49,722 nucleotides of DNA from Actinoallomurus sp. (GTDB lineage: Bacteria; Actinomycetota; Actinomycetes; Streptosporangiales; Streptosporangiaceae), in the NCBI GenBank assembly GCA_025964625.1, contig JAOPYL010000018.1, forward strand, positions 1 to 49,722, read 5' to 3'. The notes below the pieces were generated by a model. That model saw only the letters and a program-made list of their open reading frames with translations. It was not told the origin of the DNA and did no database searches. Shown piece after piece: positions 1-6,905 of the stretch (within the stretch, counting starts at the first letter, position 1; each line of letters starts with the position of its first letter). A program made the position numbers and the translations under genes.

Positions 1-126
1 GCGGACGGTGACCGCGCGGGGAGGCCAGGCGTTGGCCTGGCCTGTGAACCGCGAACCTCAACCCGTTACCTCCTCCGGGTAGGGACGGGTTGGAATCCCC
101 CGCCTTCAGGCGGGGGAGGACGTCAA
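1..126 (+). mobile_element. Right end of an IS200/IS605-type (TnpB) element, truncated by the window start
   Basis: Three consecutive hairpins are visible: a perfect 9-bp stem (22-30 with 35-43, GTTG loop); a two-part stem (59-66 with 85-92 enclosing 67-70 with 78-81); and a perfect 8-bp C/G stem (97-104 with 109-116, TTCA loop). They are followed by AGGACGTCAA. Subterminal imperfect palindromes and a TCAA-type right cleavage site are known for the IS608/IS605 group, and a C-rich/G-rich terminal hairpin followed by TCAA is familiar from actinobacterial tnpB elements. I place the boundary after 126. The left end and any tnpA lie outside the window, so element size and autonomy cannot be judged. 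Confidence 0.72.
2..82 (+). CDS. tnpB: 3' end of a probable RNA-guided nuclease/transposase-associated gene tnpB (partial)
   Basis: Frame 2 is open from the window edge to a TAG at 80-82 and would encode a tail of 26 residues beginning RTVTARGGQALAWP and ending with NREPQPVTSSG. The 'T(V)TARGG ... NREPQ' flavour resembles the disordered tails that follow the zinc-ribbon/RuvC part of actinobacterial TnpB proteins. The tail overlaps the structured right end, as expected because the omega RNA is made from the tnpB 3' region. No catalytic motif is inside the window, so the identification rests on the IS end and the tail; it could also be a degraded copy. Confidence 0.5.
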   Translation, partial: RTVTARGGQALAWPVNREPQPVTSSG

Positions 127-514
127 CACCGTCCACGATCAGGACAAGGCGCTGGCCTTCTACCGGGACGTCCTCGGCCTCGAGGTGCGCACCGATGCGT
201 CGTTCGAGGGGATGCGCTGGCTGACCGTCGGCCCGTCGTCCCAGCCGGAGGTCGAGATCGGTCTGGTGAGGCCCGGCGACAACCCGCACAACTCATCCGC
301 GGACCTGGAGGCGATCCAGACGCTCATCGCGAAGGGCTCGATGAACGGGATCATCTTCCTGACCGACGACTGTGACGCCACATTCGAGCGGATCCGCGCC
401 TCGGGCGCCGAGGTGCTGCAGGAGCCGATCGACCAGCCCTACGGTGTTCGCGACTGCGCCTTCCGTGACCCCACGGGCAACATGCTGCGCTTCTCGCAGA
501 ACCGCGGCGGCTGA
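127..514 (+). pseudogene. VOC (glyoxalase/bleomycin-resistance fold) family protein, 5' end missing at the IS boundary
   Basis: The frame downstream of the IS end reads TVHDQDKALAFYRDVLGLEV and continues to DPTGNMLRFSQNRGG at the stop, a typical single-module VOC protein with both beta-alpha-beta-beta-beta repeats. Relatives usually begin about 10 residues earlier with a first beta strand and their own ATG. Here the frame runs back into the IS right end as far as a stop at 80-82 without an ATG. The only internal start is GTG 185, which would delete the first strand and the HDQDKA helix start, so the gene is probably inactive unless an in-frame start elsewhere is used. The rest of the reading frame is intact, which suggests a recent event. 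Substrate unknown. Confidence 0.7.
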
Positions 515-533
515 CCCCTGCCACGATCATTGG

Positions 534-566
534 GCGGCCGCATCTACACCCTGATGCGGAGGCCGC
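534..566. terminator. Bidirectional hairpin between the VOC remnant and lhr
   Basis: Stem 534-539/561-566 plus 540-544/553-557 with a 3-nt bulge (558-560) and an 8-nt loop. It overlaps the lhr stop codon (544-546) and separates two convergent genes. There is no U-tract, which is common for actinobacterial terminators. Confidence 0.5.
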
Positions 567-3500
567 GGGGCGTGGGGTGGAAGCCGGCGGCCTCCAGGGC
601 GGCGGCGAGCGGGGAGCCGGCGATCGCCTCGCCGTCGGCGCGTTCGACGGTGAGCTTGCCGAGGACGCCCTCGCGGACGGCGAGGGCGAGGGCGTCCACG
701 GCGGGCTGGGGGTCGTCCTCGCCCCAGGACAGCAGGGTCTTGCCGCCGCGTTCGACGTAGAGCACGAGGCGGCCTTCGACCAGCACGACGAGTGCCCCGG
801 CCTTACGGCCCGGCTTGTGCCCGCTCGCCACCTCGCCGGGCCGCTCCGGCCAGGGCAGTGCGGCGCCGTACGGGTTGGCCGGGTCGGTGGCGGCGAGCAC
901 GAGCGCTCGCGGTGCGCGGGCGTCGGTGCGCTCGGTGGCGCGGAGCCGGTCGACGGCGCCGGGCAGCGCGAACTGGGCCGCGCCGAGGCCCTCGACGAAG
1001 TAGCCGCGGCGGCAGCGCCCCGTCTCCTCGAAGGCCCGCAGGACCGGGTAGACGGCGCCGAAGCCGCCCGGTGTGCGCTCGGCCATCACCGCCCCGCGGA
1101 TGACGACGCCGTACCGGTCGAGCAGCGTTTCGGCCAGTGCGTGGCCGCGCCGGGTCGCGTCGTCCTCGCGGGCGGGCAGCAGCCACCAGCGGCCGGCGAC
1201 GGTCGGCGGGCCGGTGCGGGACGGCATCGCGGCCCTGCGCCGCCGGGTGCGCGGCCGGTGCGTGGTGCGGCCGGAGCCGAGCCGGGCCCGCAGCGGCGCC
1301 AGGGTGTCGTTGGTGAGACGGCCGGCCCAGACGAGATCCCACAGCACGGTGGCGAGCTCCTGGTCGTTCAGTGAGCCGACCCGGTCGGACAGGGTGCGGA
1401 AGAACACGGCCCCGCCGCCGGCGAGCGCGTCGAGTACCTTTTCGTGCAGGGGCGTCAGCGTGATGTCGGCGGGCTCGGCCATCAGCAGCGGGGCGGTGTC
1501 GGCCAGGTAGAGGGACACCCAGCCGTCGCCGCCCGGCAGCCCGCCCTGCCCGGCCCACACCACCTCGCCGGAGGCGGTCAGCTCGTCGAGCATCGTCGGG
1601 GAATATCCGGGCACCCGCACGGGAAGCACCAGCGACTCCAGGGCGGACGCGGGCACCGTCGCGCCCTGCAACTGCTCGATCGCCTGCACGAGCGCGTCGA
1701 TGCCGCGTTCATGAGTGGTCGTGGCGGAGCCGCGCGAATTCAGCACTGTGATGCCGTGCCAGGCGGGCAGGAACCGGGCGAGGGCCTCGTGCGGCGACGG
1801 TTCGACCTCGGCCCGCAGCCGGGCCAGCGAGCGGCGGCGCAGCATCCGGAGCACCCCGGCGTCGCACCATTCGGTGCCGCGTTCGCCGGGTGTGAAGTCG
1901 CCCTCGGCCACCCGGCCCGCCACACCGAGCCGGCGCAGCGTGTCGTTCACCACCGCGACGCCGAGGCCGAACCGCGCCGCCGCGCCGGCCGCGTGGAACG
2001 GCCCGCGCGTGCGGGCGTGCCGGCTCAGCAGGTCGGCGAGGGGATCGGCGACCGGCTCCAGAAACGCCTCCGGCACCCCGACCGGCGGCGGCACGCCGAG
2101 CGCGTCGCGCAGCCGCGCGGCGTCCTCGATGGCGGCCCAGCGCTCCTCGCCGGAGATCCGGACCCGGATCGCCCGGTGCGTCTCCTCCAGCTCGGCCAGC
2201 CACCGCGGCGTGGCGCCGCGCTCGCCGAGCTCCGCCGTCGTGAGCGGCCCCAGGTCGCGCAGCAGGTCGGCGGCGCCCTCCACGTCGCGGGCGTGCCGGT
2301 CGGCGGGCAGCCGCTGCAGCTCGCGATCGGCCTCGGCGACCACCTCCGGGTCGAGCAGCTCGCGCAGGTCGGCCTGGCCGAGCAGCTCGGCCAGCAGCGT
2401 CGAGTCGAGGGCGAGGGCCTGCGCGCGCCGCTCGGCCAGTGGCGCGTCACCCTCGTACATGAACGCGCCGACGTAGCTGAACAGCAGCGACCGCGCGTAC
2501 GGCGAGGGCGCCGGCGTCTCCACCTCCACCAGCCGCGCCTTGCGGCCCGCCAGGTCGCGCATCAGCGTGATCAGCCCCGGCACGTCGAAGACGTCCTGCA
2601 GGCACTCGCGCACGGTCTCCAGCACGATCGGGAACGAGGCGTATTCGCTCGCCACGGCGAGCAGTTGCGCGGCCCGGTGCCGTTGCTGCCACAGCGGCAT
2701 GCGCTTGCCCGGGCGATGCCGCGGCAGCAGCAGCGCCCGCGCCGCGCACTCGCGGAAGCGGGACGCGAACAGCGCCGAGTTGGCCAGCTCGGCCGTGATG
2801 ATCTGCTCGATCTCGGCCGGGTCGAACAGGGCGAGGTCACTCGCCGGAGGAGTCGCGCCGGAGCCGAGGTCATCGAGCGCGGTGCCGGTGTCGGGGATGC
2901 GCAGCACGATGCCGTCGTCGGAGTGCACGGCCTGCGCGTCGACGCCGTACCGCTCGCGGAGGCGCGCCGTCATGGCCAGCGCCCACGGCGCGTGCACTCG
3001 CGCCCCGAGAGGTGAGTGCACGACGAGCCGCCAGTCGCCGAGTTCGTCGCGGAACCGCTCGACCACCAGCGTGCGGTCGTCGGGGACGTAGCCGGTGGCC
3101 TCCCGCTGCTCGGCCAGATAGGCGAGCAGGTTTCCGGCGGCCCATTCGTCGAGCCCGGCGGCCCGCACCCGCTCGCGGGCCTGGTCCGGCTCCAGCGCGG
3201 ACAGCTCGCGGCTGAACGCGCCGAGGGCCCGGCCCAGCTCGGCGGGGCGTCCGGGGGCGTCGCCGTGCCAGAACGGCAGTTTCCCCGGCTGGCCCGGCGC
3301 GGGCGAGACCAGCACCCGGTCGGGCGTGATGTCCTCGATCCGCCACGAGCTCGCGCCGAGCACGAAGACGTCGCCGACGCGGGATTCGTACACCATCTCC
3401 TCGTCGAGCTCGCCCACGCGGGAGCTTTTCTCACCGACGAGGAAGACGCCGAACAGGCCACGGTCGGGGATGGTGCCGCCGCTGGTGACGGCGAGGCGCT

Positions 3501-5076
3501 GCGCTCCGGGCCGCCCCCGCAGGACCCCGGCGACGCGGTCCCACACGAGGCGCGGGCGCAGCTCGCCGAACTCGTCGCTCGGATAACGCCCGGCGAGCAT
3601 GTCGAGCGTCGCCTCCAGCACCGACCGGGGCAGTGTCGCGAACGGCGCGGCCCGCCGGACCAGCGCCTCCAGGTCCTCGACCGGCCAGTCGTCCACGCCC
3701 ACCATCGCCACGATCTGCTGGGCGAGCACGTCGAGGGGGTTGCGCGGATAGCGCAGCTCCTCGATCTGGCCGTCGCGCATCCGCTCGGCCACCACCGCGG
3801 TCTGCACCAGGTCACCGCGGTGCTTGGGGAAGATGACGCCCTTGGAGACGGCCCCCACCTGGTGCCCGGCCCGGCCGATGCGCTGCAGCCCGCCGGCCAC
3901 CGACGGCGGCGACTCGACCTGGACGACGAGATCGACGGCGCCCATGTCGATGCCGAGCTCAAGGCTGGACGTCGCGACCACGCCGGGCAGCCGGCCGGCC
4001 TTGAGCGACTCCTCGATCATGGCCCGCTCCTCCTTGGAGACGGAGCCGTGGTGGGCCCGCACGACGTCCGCCGGCGCCCCCCGCGCAGCCCCCGCCTGCG
4101 CCATGGTCGCGGCGGGCGAGTGGTCCTCCGGGAGCGGCTCTTCGGCCTCCCGCTCGTAGGCCAGCTCGTTGAGCCGGCCGCTCAGCCGCTCGGCCAGCCG
4201 CCGTGAGTTGGCGAACACGATCGTCGAGCGATGCGCCTGGATGAGGTCCAGCACGCGGGCCTCCACATGCGGCCAGATCGACATGCGGTTCGGCTCCGCG
4301 GCGGCCGCCCCTGTGAGGTCGCCGGTCGCCTGGCCGAGCTCCGTCATGTCCTCGACCGGGACGATGATCTCGAGGTCGACCTCCTTCTCGTGCGGAGGCT
4401 GCACGACCGTGGCGGGTCTCGTGCCGCTGAGGAAGGTCGCGACCTCCGCCACGGGGCGGACCGTCGCCGAGAGCCCGATGCGCTGGGCGGGCCGCTCCAG
4501 GAGAGCGTCGAGCCGCTCGAGCGACAGCGCGAGATGGGCGCCCCGCTTGGTCGCCGCGACCGCGTGGACCTCGTCGATGATCACCGTTTCGACGCCGCGC
4601 AGCGCCTCGCGTGCCTGCGAGGTGAGCATCAGGAACAGCGACTCCGGCGTCGTGATGAGGATGTCGGACGGCTTGGCCGCGAACCGGCGGCGTTCGTCCG
4701 CCGGGGTGTCGCCGGAGCGCACCGACACCCGCACGTCGGGCTCGGGCAGACCCAGCCGCTGGGACGTCTGCCGCAGCCCGGTCAGCGGCGCGCGCAGGTT
4801 GCGCTCGATGTCGACGGCCAGGGCCTTGAGCGGGGAGACGTAGAGCACCCGGCAGCGCCGCTTCGGGTCCTGTGGCGGCGGGCTCGAGGCGAGCCGGTCG
4901 AGCGACCAGAGGAACGCGGCGAGGGTCTTGCCCGAACCGGTCGGGGCGACGACCAGGGTGTTGTCGCCCTGAGCGATCGCCTCCCACGCGCCGTCCTGAG
5001 CCGGCGTGGGTGCGGCGAACGCGCCGGTGAACCACGCCCGCGCGGCGTCGGAGAAGCGGTTGATCGGAGGCACCAT
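544..5076 (-). CDS. lhr: Lhr-type superfamily 2 ATP-dependent helicase
   Basis: This large (about 1,510 residue) ATP-driven 3'-5' DNA translocase/helicase of the Lhr family is linked to DNA repair in actinobacteria. The N-terminal third has the two RecA-like domains: Walker A APTGSGKT at residues 44-51, DEVH box at 168-171, SAT at 203-205 and the motif VI stretch QRIGRAGH at 398-405. A winged-helix and Lhr core follow, and then the long C-terminal extension typical of full-length bacterial Lhr (about 1,500 residues in mycobacteria). The frame is open far upstream of 5076, but similarity to the family begins at MVPPINRF. ATG 5076 and GTG 5073 are adjacent alternatives; no Shine-Dalgarno precedes either. 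The gene diverges from the DUF3046 gene. A PafBC-type promoter element lies immediately upstream. Confidence 0.93.
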   Translation of the reverse strand: MVPPINRFSDAARAWFTGAFAAPTPAQDGAWEAIAQGDNTLVVAPTGSGKTLAAFLWSLDRLASSPPPQDPKRRCRVLYVSPLKALAVDIERNLRAPLTGLRQTSQRLGLPEPDVRVSVRSGDTPADERRRFAAKPSDILITTPESLFLMLTSQAREALRGVETVIIDEVHAVAATKRGAHLALSLERLDALLERPAQRIGLSATVRPVAEVATFLSGTRPATVVQPPHEKEVDLEIIVPVEDMTELGQATGDLTGAAAAEPNRMSIWPHVEARVLDLIQAHRSTIVFANSRRLAERLSGRLNELAYEREAEEPLPEDHSPAATMAQAGAARGAPADVVRAHHGSVSKEERAMIEESLKAGRLPGVVATSSLELGIDMGAVDLVVQVESPPSVAGGLQRIGRAGHQVGAVSKGVIFPKHRGDLVQTAVVAERMRDGQIEELRYPRNPLDVLAQQIVAMVGVDDWPVEDLEALVRRAAPFATLPRSVLEATLDMLAGRYPSDEFGELRPRLVWDRVAGVLRGRPGAQRLAVTSGGTIPDRGLFGVFLVGEKSSRVGELDEEMVYESRVGDVFVLGASSWRIEDITPDRVLVSPAPGQPGKLPFWHGDAPGRPAELGRALGAFSRELSALEPDQARERVRAAGLDEWAAGNLLAYLAEQREATGYVPDDRTLVVERFRDELGDWRLVVHSPLGARVHAPWALAMTARLRERYGVDAQAVHSDDGIVLRIPDTGTALDDLGSGATPPASDLALFDPAEIEQIITAELANSALFASRFRECAARALLLPRHRPGKRMPLWQQRHRAAQLLAVASEYASFPIVLETVRECLQDVFDVPGLITLMRDLAGRKARLVEVETPAPSPYARSLLFSYVGAFMYEGDAPLAERRAQALALDSTLLAELLGQADLRELLDPEVVAEADRELQRLPADRHARDVEGAADLLRDLGPLTTAELGERGATPRWLAELEETHRAIRVRISGEERWAAIEDAARLRDALGVPPPVGVPEAFLEPVADPLADLLSRHARTRGPFHAAGAAARFGLGVAVVNDTLRRLGVAGRVAEGDFTPGERGTEWCDAGVLRMLRRRSLARLRAEVEPSPHEALARFLPAWHGITVLNSRGSATTTHERGIDALVQAIEQLQGATVPASALESLVLPVRVPGYSPTMLDELTASGEVVWAGQGGLPGGDGWVSLYLADTAPLLMAEPADITLTPLHEKVLDALAGGGAVFFRTLSDRVGSLNDQELATVLWDLVWAGRLTNDTLAPLRARLGSGRTTHRPRTRRRRAAMPSRTGPPTVAGRWWLLPAREDDATRRGHALAETLLDRYGVVIRGAVMAERTPGGFGAVYPVLRAFEETGRCRRGYFVEGLGAAQFALPGAVDRLRATERTDARAPRALVLAATDPANPYGAALPWPERPGEVASGHKPGRKAGALVVLVEGRLVLYVERGGKTLLSWGEDDPQPAVDALALAVREGVLGKLTVERADGEAIAGSPLAAALEAAGFHPTPRGLRIRV

Positions 5077-5079
5077 CCC

Positions 5080-5102
5080 ATCATGCCCCGCACCACCGAC
5101 AG
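5080..5102 (-). promoter_or_regulatory. PafBC / RecA-NDp-type DNA-damage promoter in front of lhr
   Basis: Read on the minus strand, 5102-5094 is CTGTCGGTG, followed by exactly 8 nt and then CATGAT (5085-5080). The mycobacterial RecA-independent damage promoter is TTGTCRGTG, N8, TAN3T. The match has one mismatch in each block. With a normal 6-nt spacing after the -10, the transcript would start at 5073, on the GTG directly after the annotated ATG, so lhr mRNA may be leaderless. Confidence 0.6.
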
Positions 5103-5121
5103 AACCGTCATCGCAGGCCGC

Positions 5122-5127
5122 TAGCGT
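5122..5127 (+). promoter_or_regulatory. Probable -10 element of the DUF3046-rhodanese transcript
   Basis: TAGCGT fits the TAnnnT -10 pattern and ends 6 nt before GTG 5134. This predicts a leaderless mRNA starting at the first codon. No convincing -35 is seen. Confidence 0.4.
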
Positions 5128-5133
5128 TGAGAG

Positions 5134-5328
5134 GTGCGCCTCACCGTGTTCTGGGATCGGATGAATCAGCAGTTCGGCGAAGGGTATGCCGAGAGCGTGG
5201 CCAAGGACTACGTCATGGCCGAACTCGGTGGCCGCACCATCGAGCAGGCCTTGGCCGACGGGGTCGCCGCCAAGACCGTGTGGCAGGCCGTCTGCGCCAC
5301 CTTCGACGTACCGCAGACGCTCCGGTGA
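5134..5328 (+). CDS. DUF3046 family protein
   Basis: This is a 64-residue protein, RLTVFWDRMNQQFGEGYAES in its N-terminal part, matching the small actinobacterial DUF3046 family that habitually sits just upstream of recA. It is compact and soluble with no signal peptide or membrane segment. The conserved features are the WDRM...FG motif near the start and a C-terminal helical half with A.G...K.VW.AVC. The function is unknown. The start is GTG 5134, placed 6 nt after a -10-like hexamer and 58 bp from the divergent lhr start. Its stop overlaps the start of the next gene, so the two are probably co-translated. Confidence 0.9.
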   Translation: MRLTVFWDRMNQQFGEGYAESVAKDYVMAELGGRTIEQALADGVAAKTVWQAVCATFDVPQTLR

Positions 5329-5744
5329 GCGTCGAGGACGTGCTCGCCGCGGCGAGGTCCGGCCTCGCGCGGCTGAAACCGTACGACGCGGCCGGGGCCA
5401 TGAGCGACGGCGGGTTCCTCGTGGACGTGCGCCCCGAATACCAGCGGCGCGCCGACGGCGACATTCCCGGTGCCGTGGTGGTCGAGCGCAATCACCTGGA
5501 GTGGCGGCTCGACCCCGTTTGCGACTTCCGCATCCCCGAGGCCACCCATCACGGTGTCCACTGGATCGTGATCTGCGACGAGGGCTACTCCTCGTCGCTG
5601 GCCGCCGCGTCACTGCGGGCGATCGGCCTGGTCAACGCCACCGATGTCGTGGGCGGCTTCCAGGAGTGGCGGTCCGCCGGGCTCCCGGTGACGCGGCACG
5701 CCACGCCCGTACGGCCCTGTCTCGCTCCCTACGACGTCAGATGA
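5325..5744 (+). CDS. Rhodanese-like domain protein
   Basis: Single-domain rhodanese fold of 139 residues. The family motif FLVDVRPEYQRR is near the start, GDIPGAVVVERNHLEWR follows, and the active-site loop is CDEGYSSS, with Cys in the catalytic position; so sulfur transfer chemistry is possible. The C-terminal VVGGFQEWRSAGLPV is the usual end of the fold. The start GTG 5325 overlaps the DUF3046 stop as GTGA, indicating translational coupling. The sulfur donor and acceptor are not evident. The gene converges with the ATP-grasp gene across about 100 bp that contain only weak palindromes. Confidence 0.88.
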   Translation: MSVEDVLAAARSGLARLKPYDAAGAMSDGGFLVDVRPEYQRRADGDIPGAVVVERNHLEWRLDPVCDFRIPEATHHGVHWIVICDEGYSSSLAAASLRAIGLVNATDVVGGFQEWRSAGLPVTRHATPVRPCLAPYDVR

Positions 5745-5841
5745 CGGAGATCACGGTGATCAGGCCGATCGTGGCCTCAGTGGCGCCGGAGATCGAAGCG
5801 TCCGCAGAGGTGCGGGTCACGCCGTCGCCACGACGCCTCGA

Positions 5842-6702
5842 TCAGCGGATGGGGAAGCTGAGGTAGAGGTCGGCGGGTTCGGTGACCGCCGGCAGACCAC
5901 TCACCTGCCCGTCGCCGACCTCGACCACCCGCCAGGCGCCGTCCGCGCGCCGGGCGACGTCCGTCGTGATGAACCGGCAGCCCAGCGCTCGTACGCAGGG
6001 TGCGGTGAGCTCGATCCGGGGGCGCGGATGCCGGTCCGTCGTGTCGGGGTGCGGTCCCACCAGCACGGGCTCGCCGTCGACCCACCACACGCGCGCCTCG
6101 CCGCCCTCGTACGTCTCGTGCTCGCGGACCACGATGCCGCCGGCCAGGGAGTCGCCCTGCAGTTCGAGGAAGCGCGAGACGACGGCGTGCAGGCGTTCGG
6201 TGTCGGTGACGTCGGGCACGAAGCAGGCCTCGTACCACTCGTGCTTCCGCGACGTGACGTAGTCCTTCACGATCGCCGGCCCCGGGCGCAGCGGCCGCAC
6301 GAGCTCCGCCAGCTTGTCCGCCTCCGGAGCCGCGCCGGGGGACAGGGGGAGCCACACGCTCGCCGGGGTGACGCCCGCGAACGTGTCGTACCAGCCGGGC
6401 AGCTCATGGGCCTTCTGGTAGCCGTCCGGGGGCACCGCGAGCGCGGCGTTCCTGGTGCCGAGCGCGGCGGCCAGCGCGGTGTACTGCCCGGCCGTGGCCA
6501 TCCAGCCGCGATACCAGGCCGTGCCCAGGTCGTGGGGCACCCGGCGGACGGCCTCGGTGGCGTCACCCCGCTGCAGGGCGTCGTGGTCGATGAGCGCGAC
6601 CGAGCCGCCGAGCGCGCGTACGGCCTCGGCCTCCCGGGCGAAGTGCTGATCGACGCGCTTGGGGTTGAGCGGGTCGGCGCACATGAGGATGGTCACCGGC
6701 AT
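5842..6702 (-). CDS. ATP-grasp domain protein (R2K/DUF4343-like)
   Basis: The protein has 286 residues, starting MPVTILMCADPLNPKRVD. The N-terminal half is a Rossmann-like pre-ATP-grasp region. The second half has IVKDYVTSRKHEW, GIVVREHETYE, EARVWWVDGEPV and a terminal VVEVGDGQVSGLP segment, which is the pattern of ATP-grasp ligases of the R2K type (a Lys and two Arg-bearing strands binding ATP, acidic metal ligands at the end). Members ligate a carboxylate to an amine or thiol; the substrates here cannot be told. I chose ATG 6702 because upstream sequence in frame is promoter DNA of recA and not family-like. The gene diverges from recA, and the SOS box at 6771-6784 lies between the two. Confidence 0.75.
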   Translation of the reverse strand: MPVTILMCADPLNPKRVDQHFAREAEAVRALGGSVALIDHDALQRGDATEAVRRVPHDLGTAWYRGWMATAGQYTALAAALGTRNAALAVPPDGYQKAHELPGWYDTFAGVTPASVWLPLSPGAAPEADKLAELVRPLRPGPAIVKDYVTSRKHEWYEACFVPDVTDTERLHAVVSRFLELQGDSLAGGIVVREHETYEGGEARVWWVDGEPVLVGPHPDTTDRHPRPRIELTAPCVRALGCRFITTDVARRADGAWRVVEVGDGQVSGLPAVTEPADLYLSFPIR

Positions 6703-6770
6703 GATCCTGAGCTCAGCGTAGGGCAAGACTCGCGGTGTTTTCGGGGCGAATCGGAGTGTCAGGCCATGAT

Positions 6771-6784
6771 CGAACACTTGTTCG
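6771..6784. promoter_or_regulatory. LexA (SOS) box
   Basis: CGAACACTTGTTCG is a textbook actinobacterial LexA operator (GAAC, N4, GTTC, with flanking C and G). It is 122 bp upstream of recA and 69 bp from the ATP-grasp start on the other strand, so LexA could repress both. Confidence 0.88.
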
Positions 6785-6839
6785 GCTACAGTGGGCGGCG
6801 CGCGACGTCGTCCACAGTGATGGCCCGGACTCTCGAAAA

Positions 6840-6862
6840 CTGTCGGTGGGTCCCCGTAACGT
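6840..6862 (+). promoter_or_regulatory. RecA-NDp / PafBC-dependent promoter of recA
   Basis: CTGTCGGTG (6840-6848), 8 nt, then TAACGT (6857-6862). This matches the RecA-independent DNA-damage promoter (TTGTCRGTG, N8, TAN3T) at every position except the first T. The expected start site is near 6869, giving a 5' leader of about 37 nt. Together with the LexA box it reproduces the dual control of recA known from mycobacteria. Confidence 0.82.
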
Positions 6863-6905
6863 CGCACCGACAACAGCAGGCATCGACTCCACAGGGACAC
6901 CTCAT

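Larger units (their letters stand above)
1..146 (+). ncRNA. 3' part of the predicted omega RNA (reRNA) with its guide segment
   Basis: In IS200/IS605 elements the guide RNA of TnpB comes from the right end, and its guide is the roughly 16-20 nt just outside the element (established for ISDra2 TnpB). Here the scaffold would be the hairpin series ending at 126, and the guide would start at 127 with CACCGTCCACGATCAG. The 5' end of the RNA is outside the window. The guide is VOC gene sequence, so the predicted target is the uninterrupted VOC allele. The 3' boundary at about 146 is an estimate. Confidence 0.5.

Noticed and set aside
1444-3015. 523-residue plus-strand open frame opposite lhr
   Set aside because: Shadow of the high-GC lhr coding sequence; composition is His/Arg/Gly-rich with no fold or family motif, and lhr is intact on the other strand.
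5077-5613. N-terminal extension of the lhr frame
   Set aside because: Would overlap the DUF3046 and rhodanese genes and lacks Lhr similarity; family similarity begins at 5076.
6808-6816. TCGTCCACA near the recA promoter as a DnaA box
   Set aside because: One mismatch to the high-GC DnaA consensus TTGTCCACA and a single copy; not strong enough to call.
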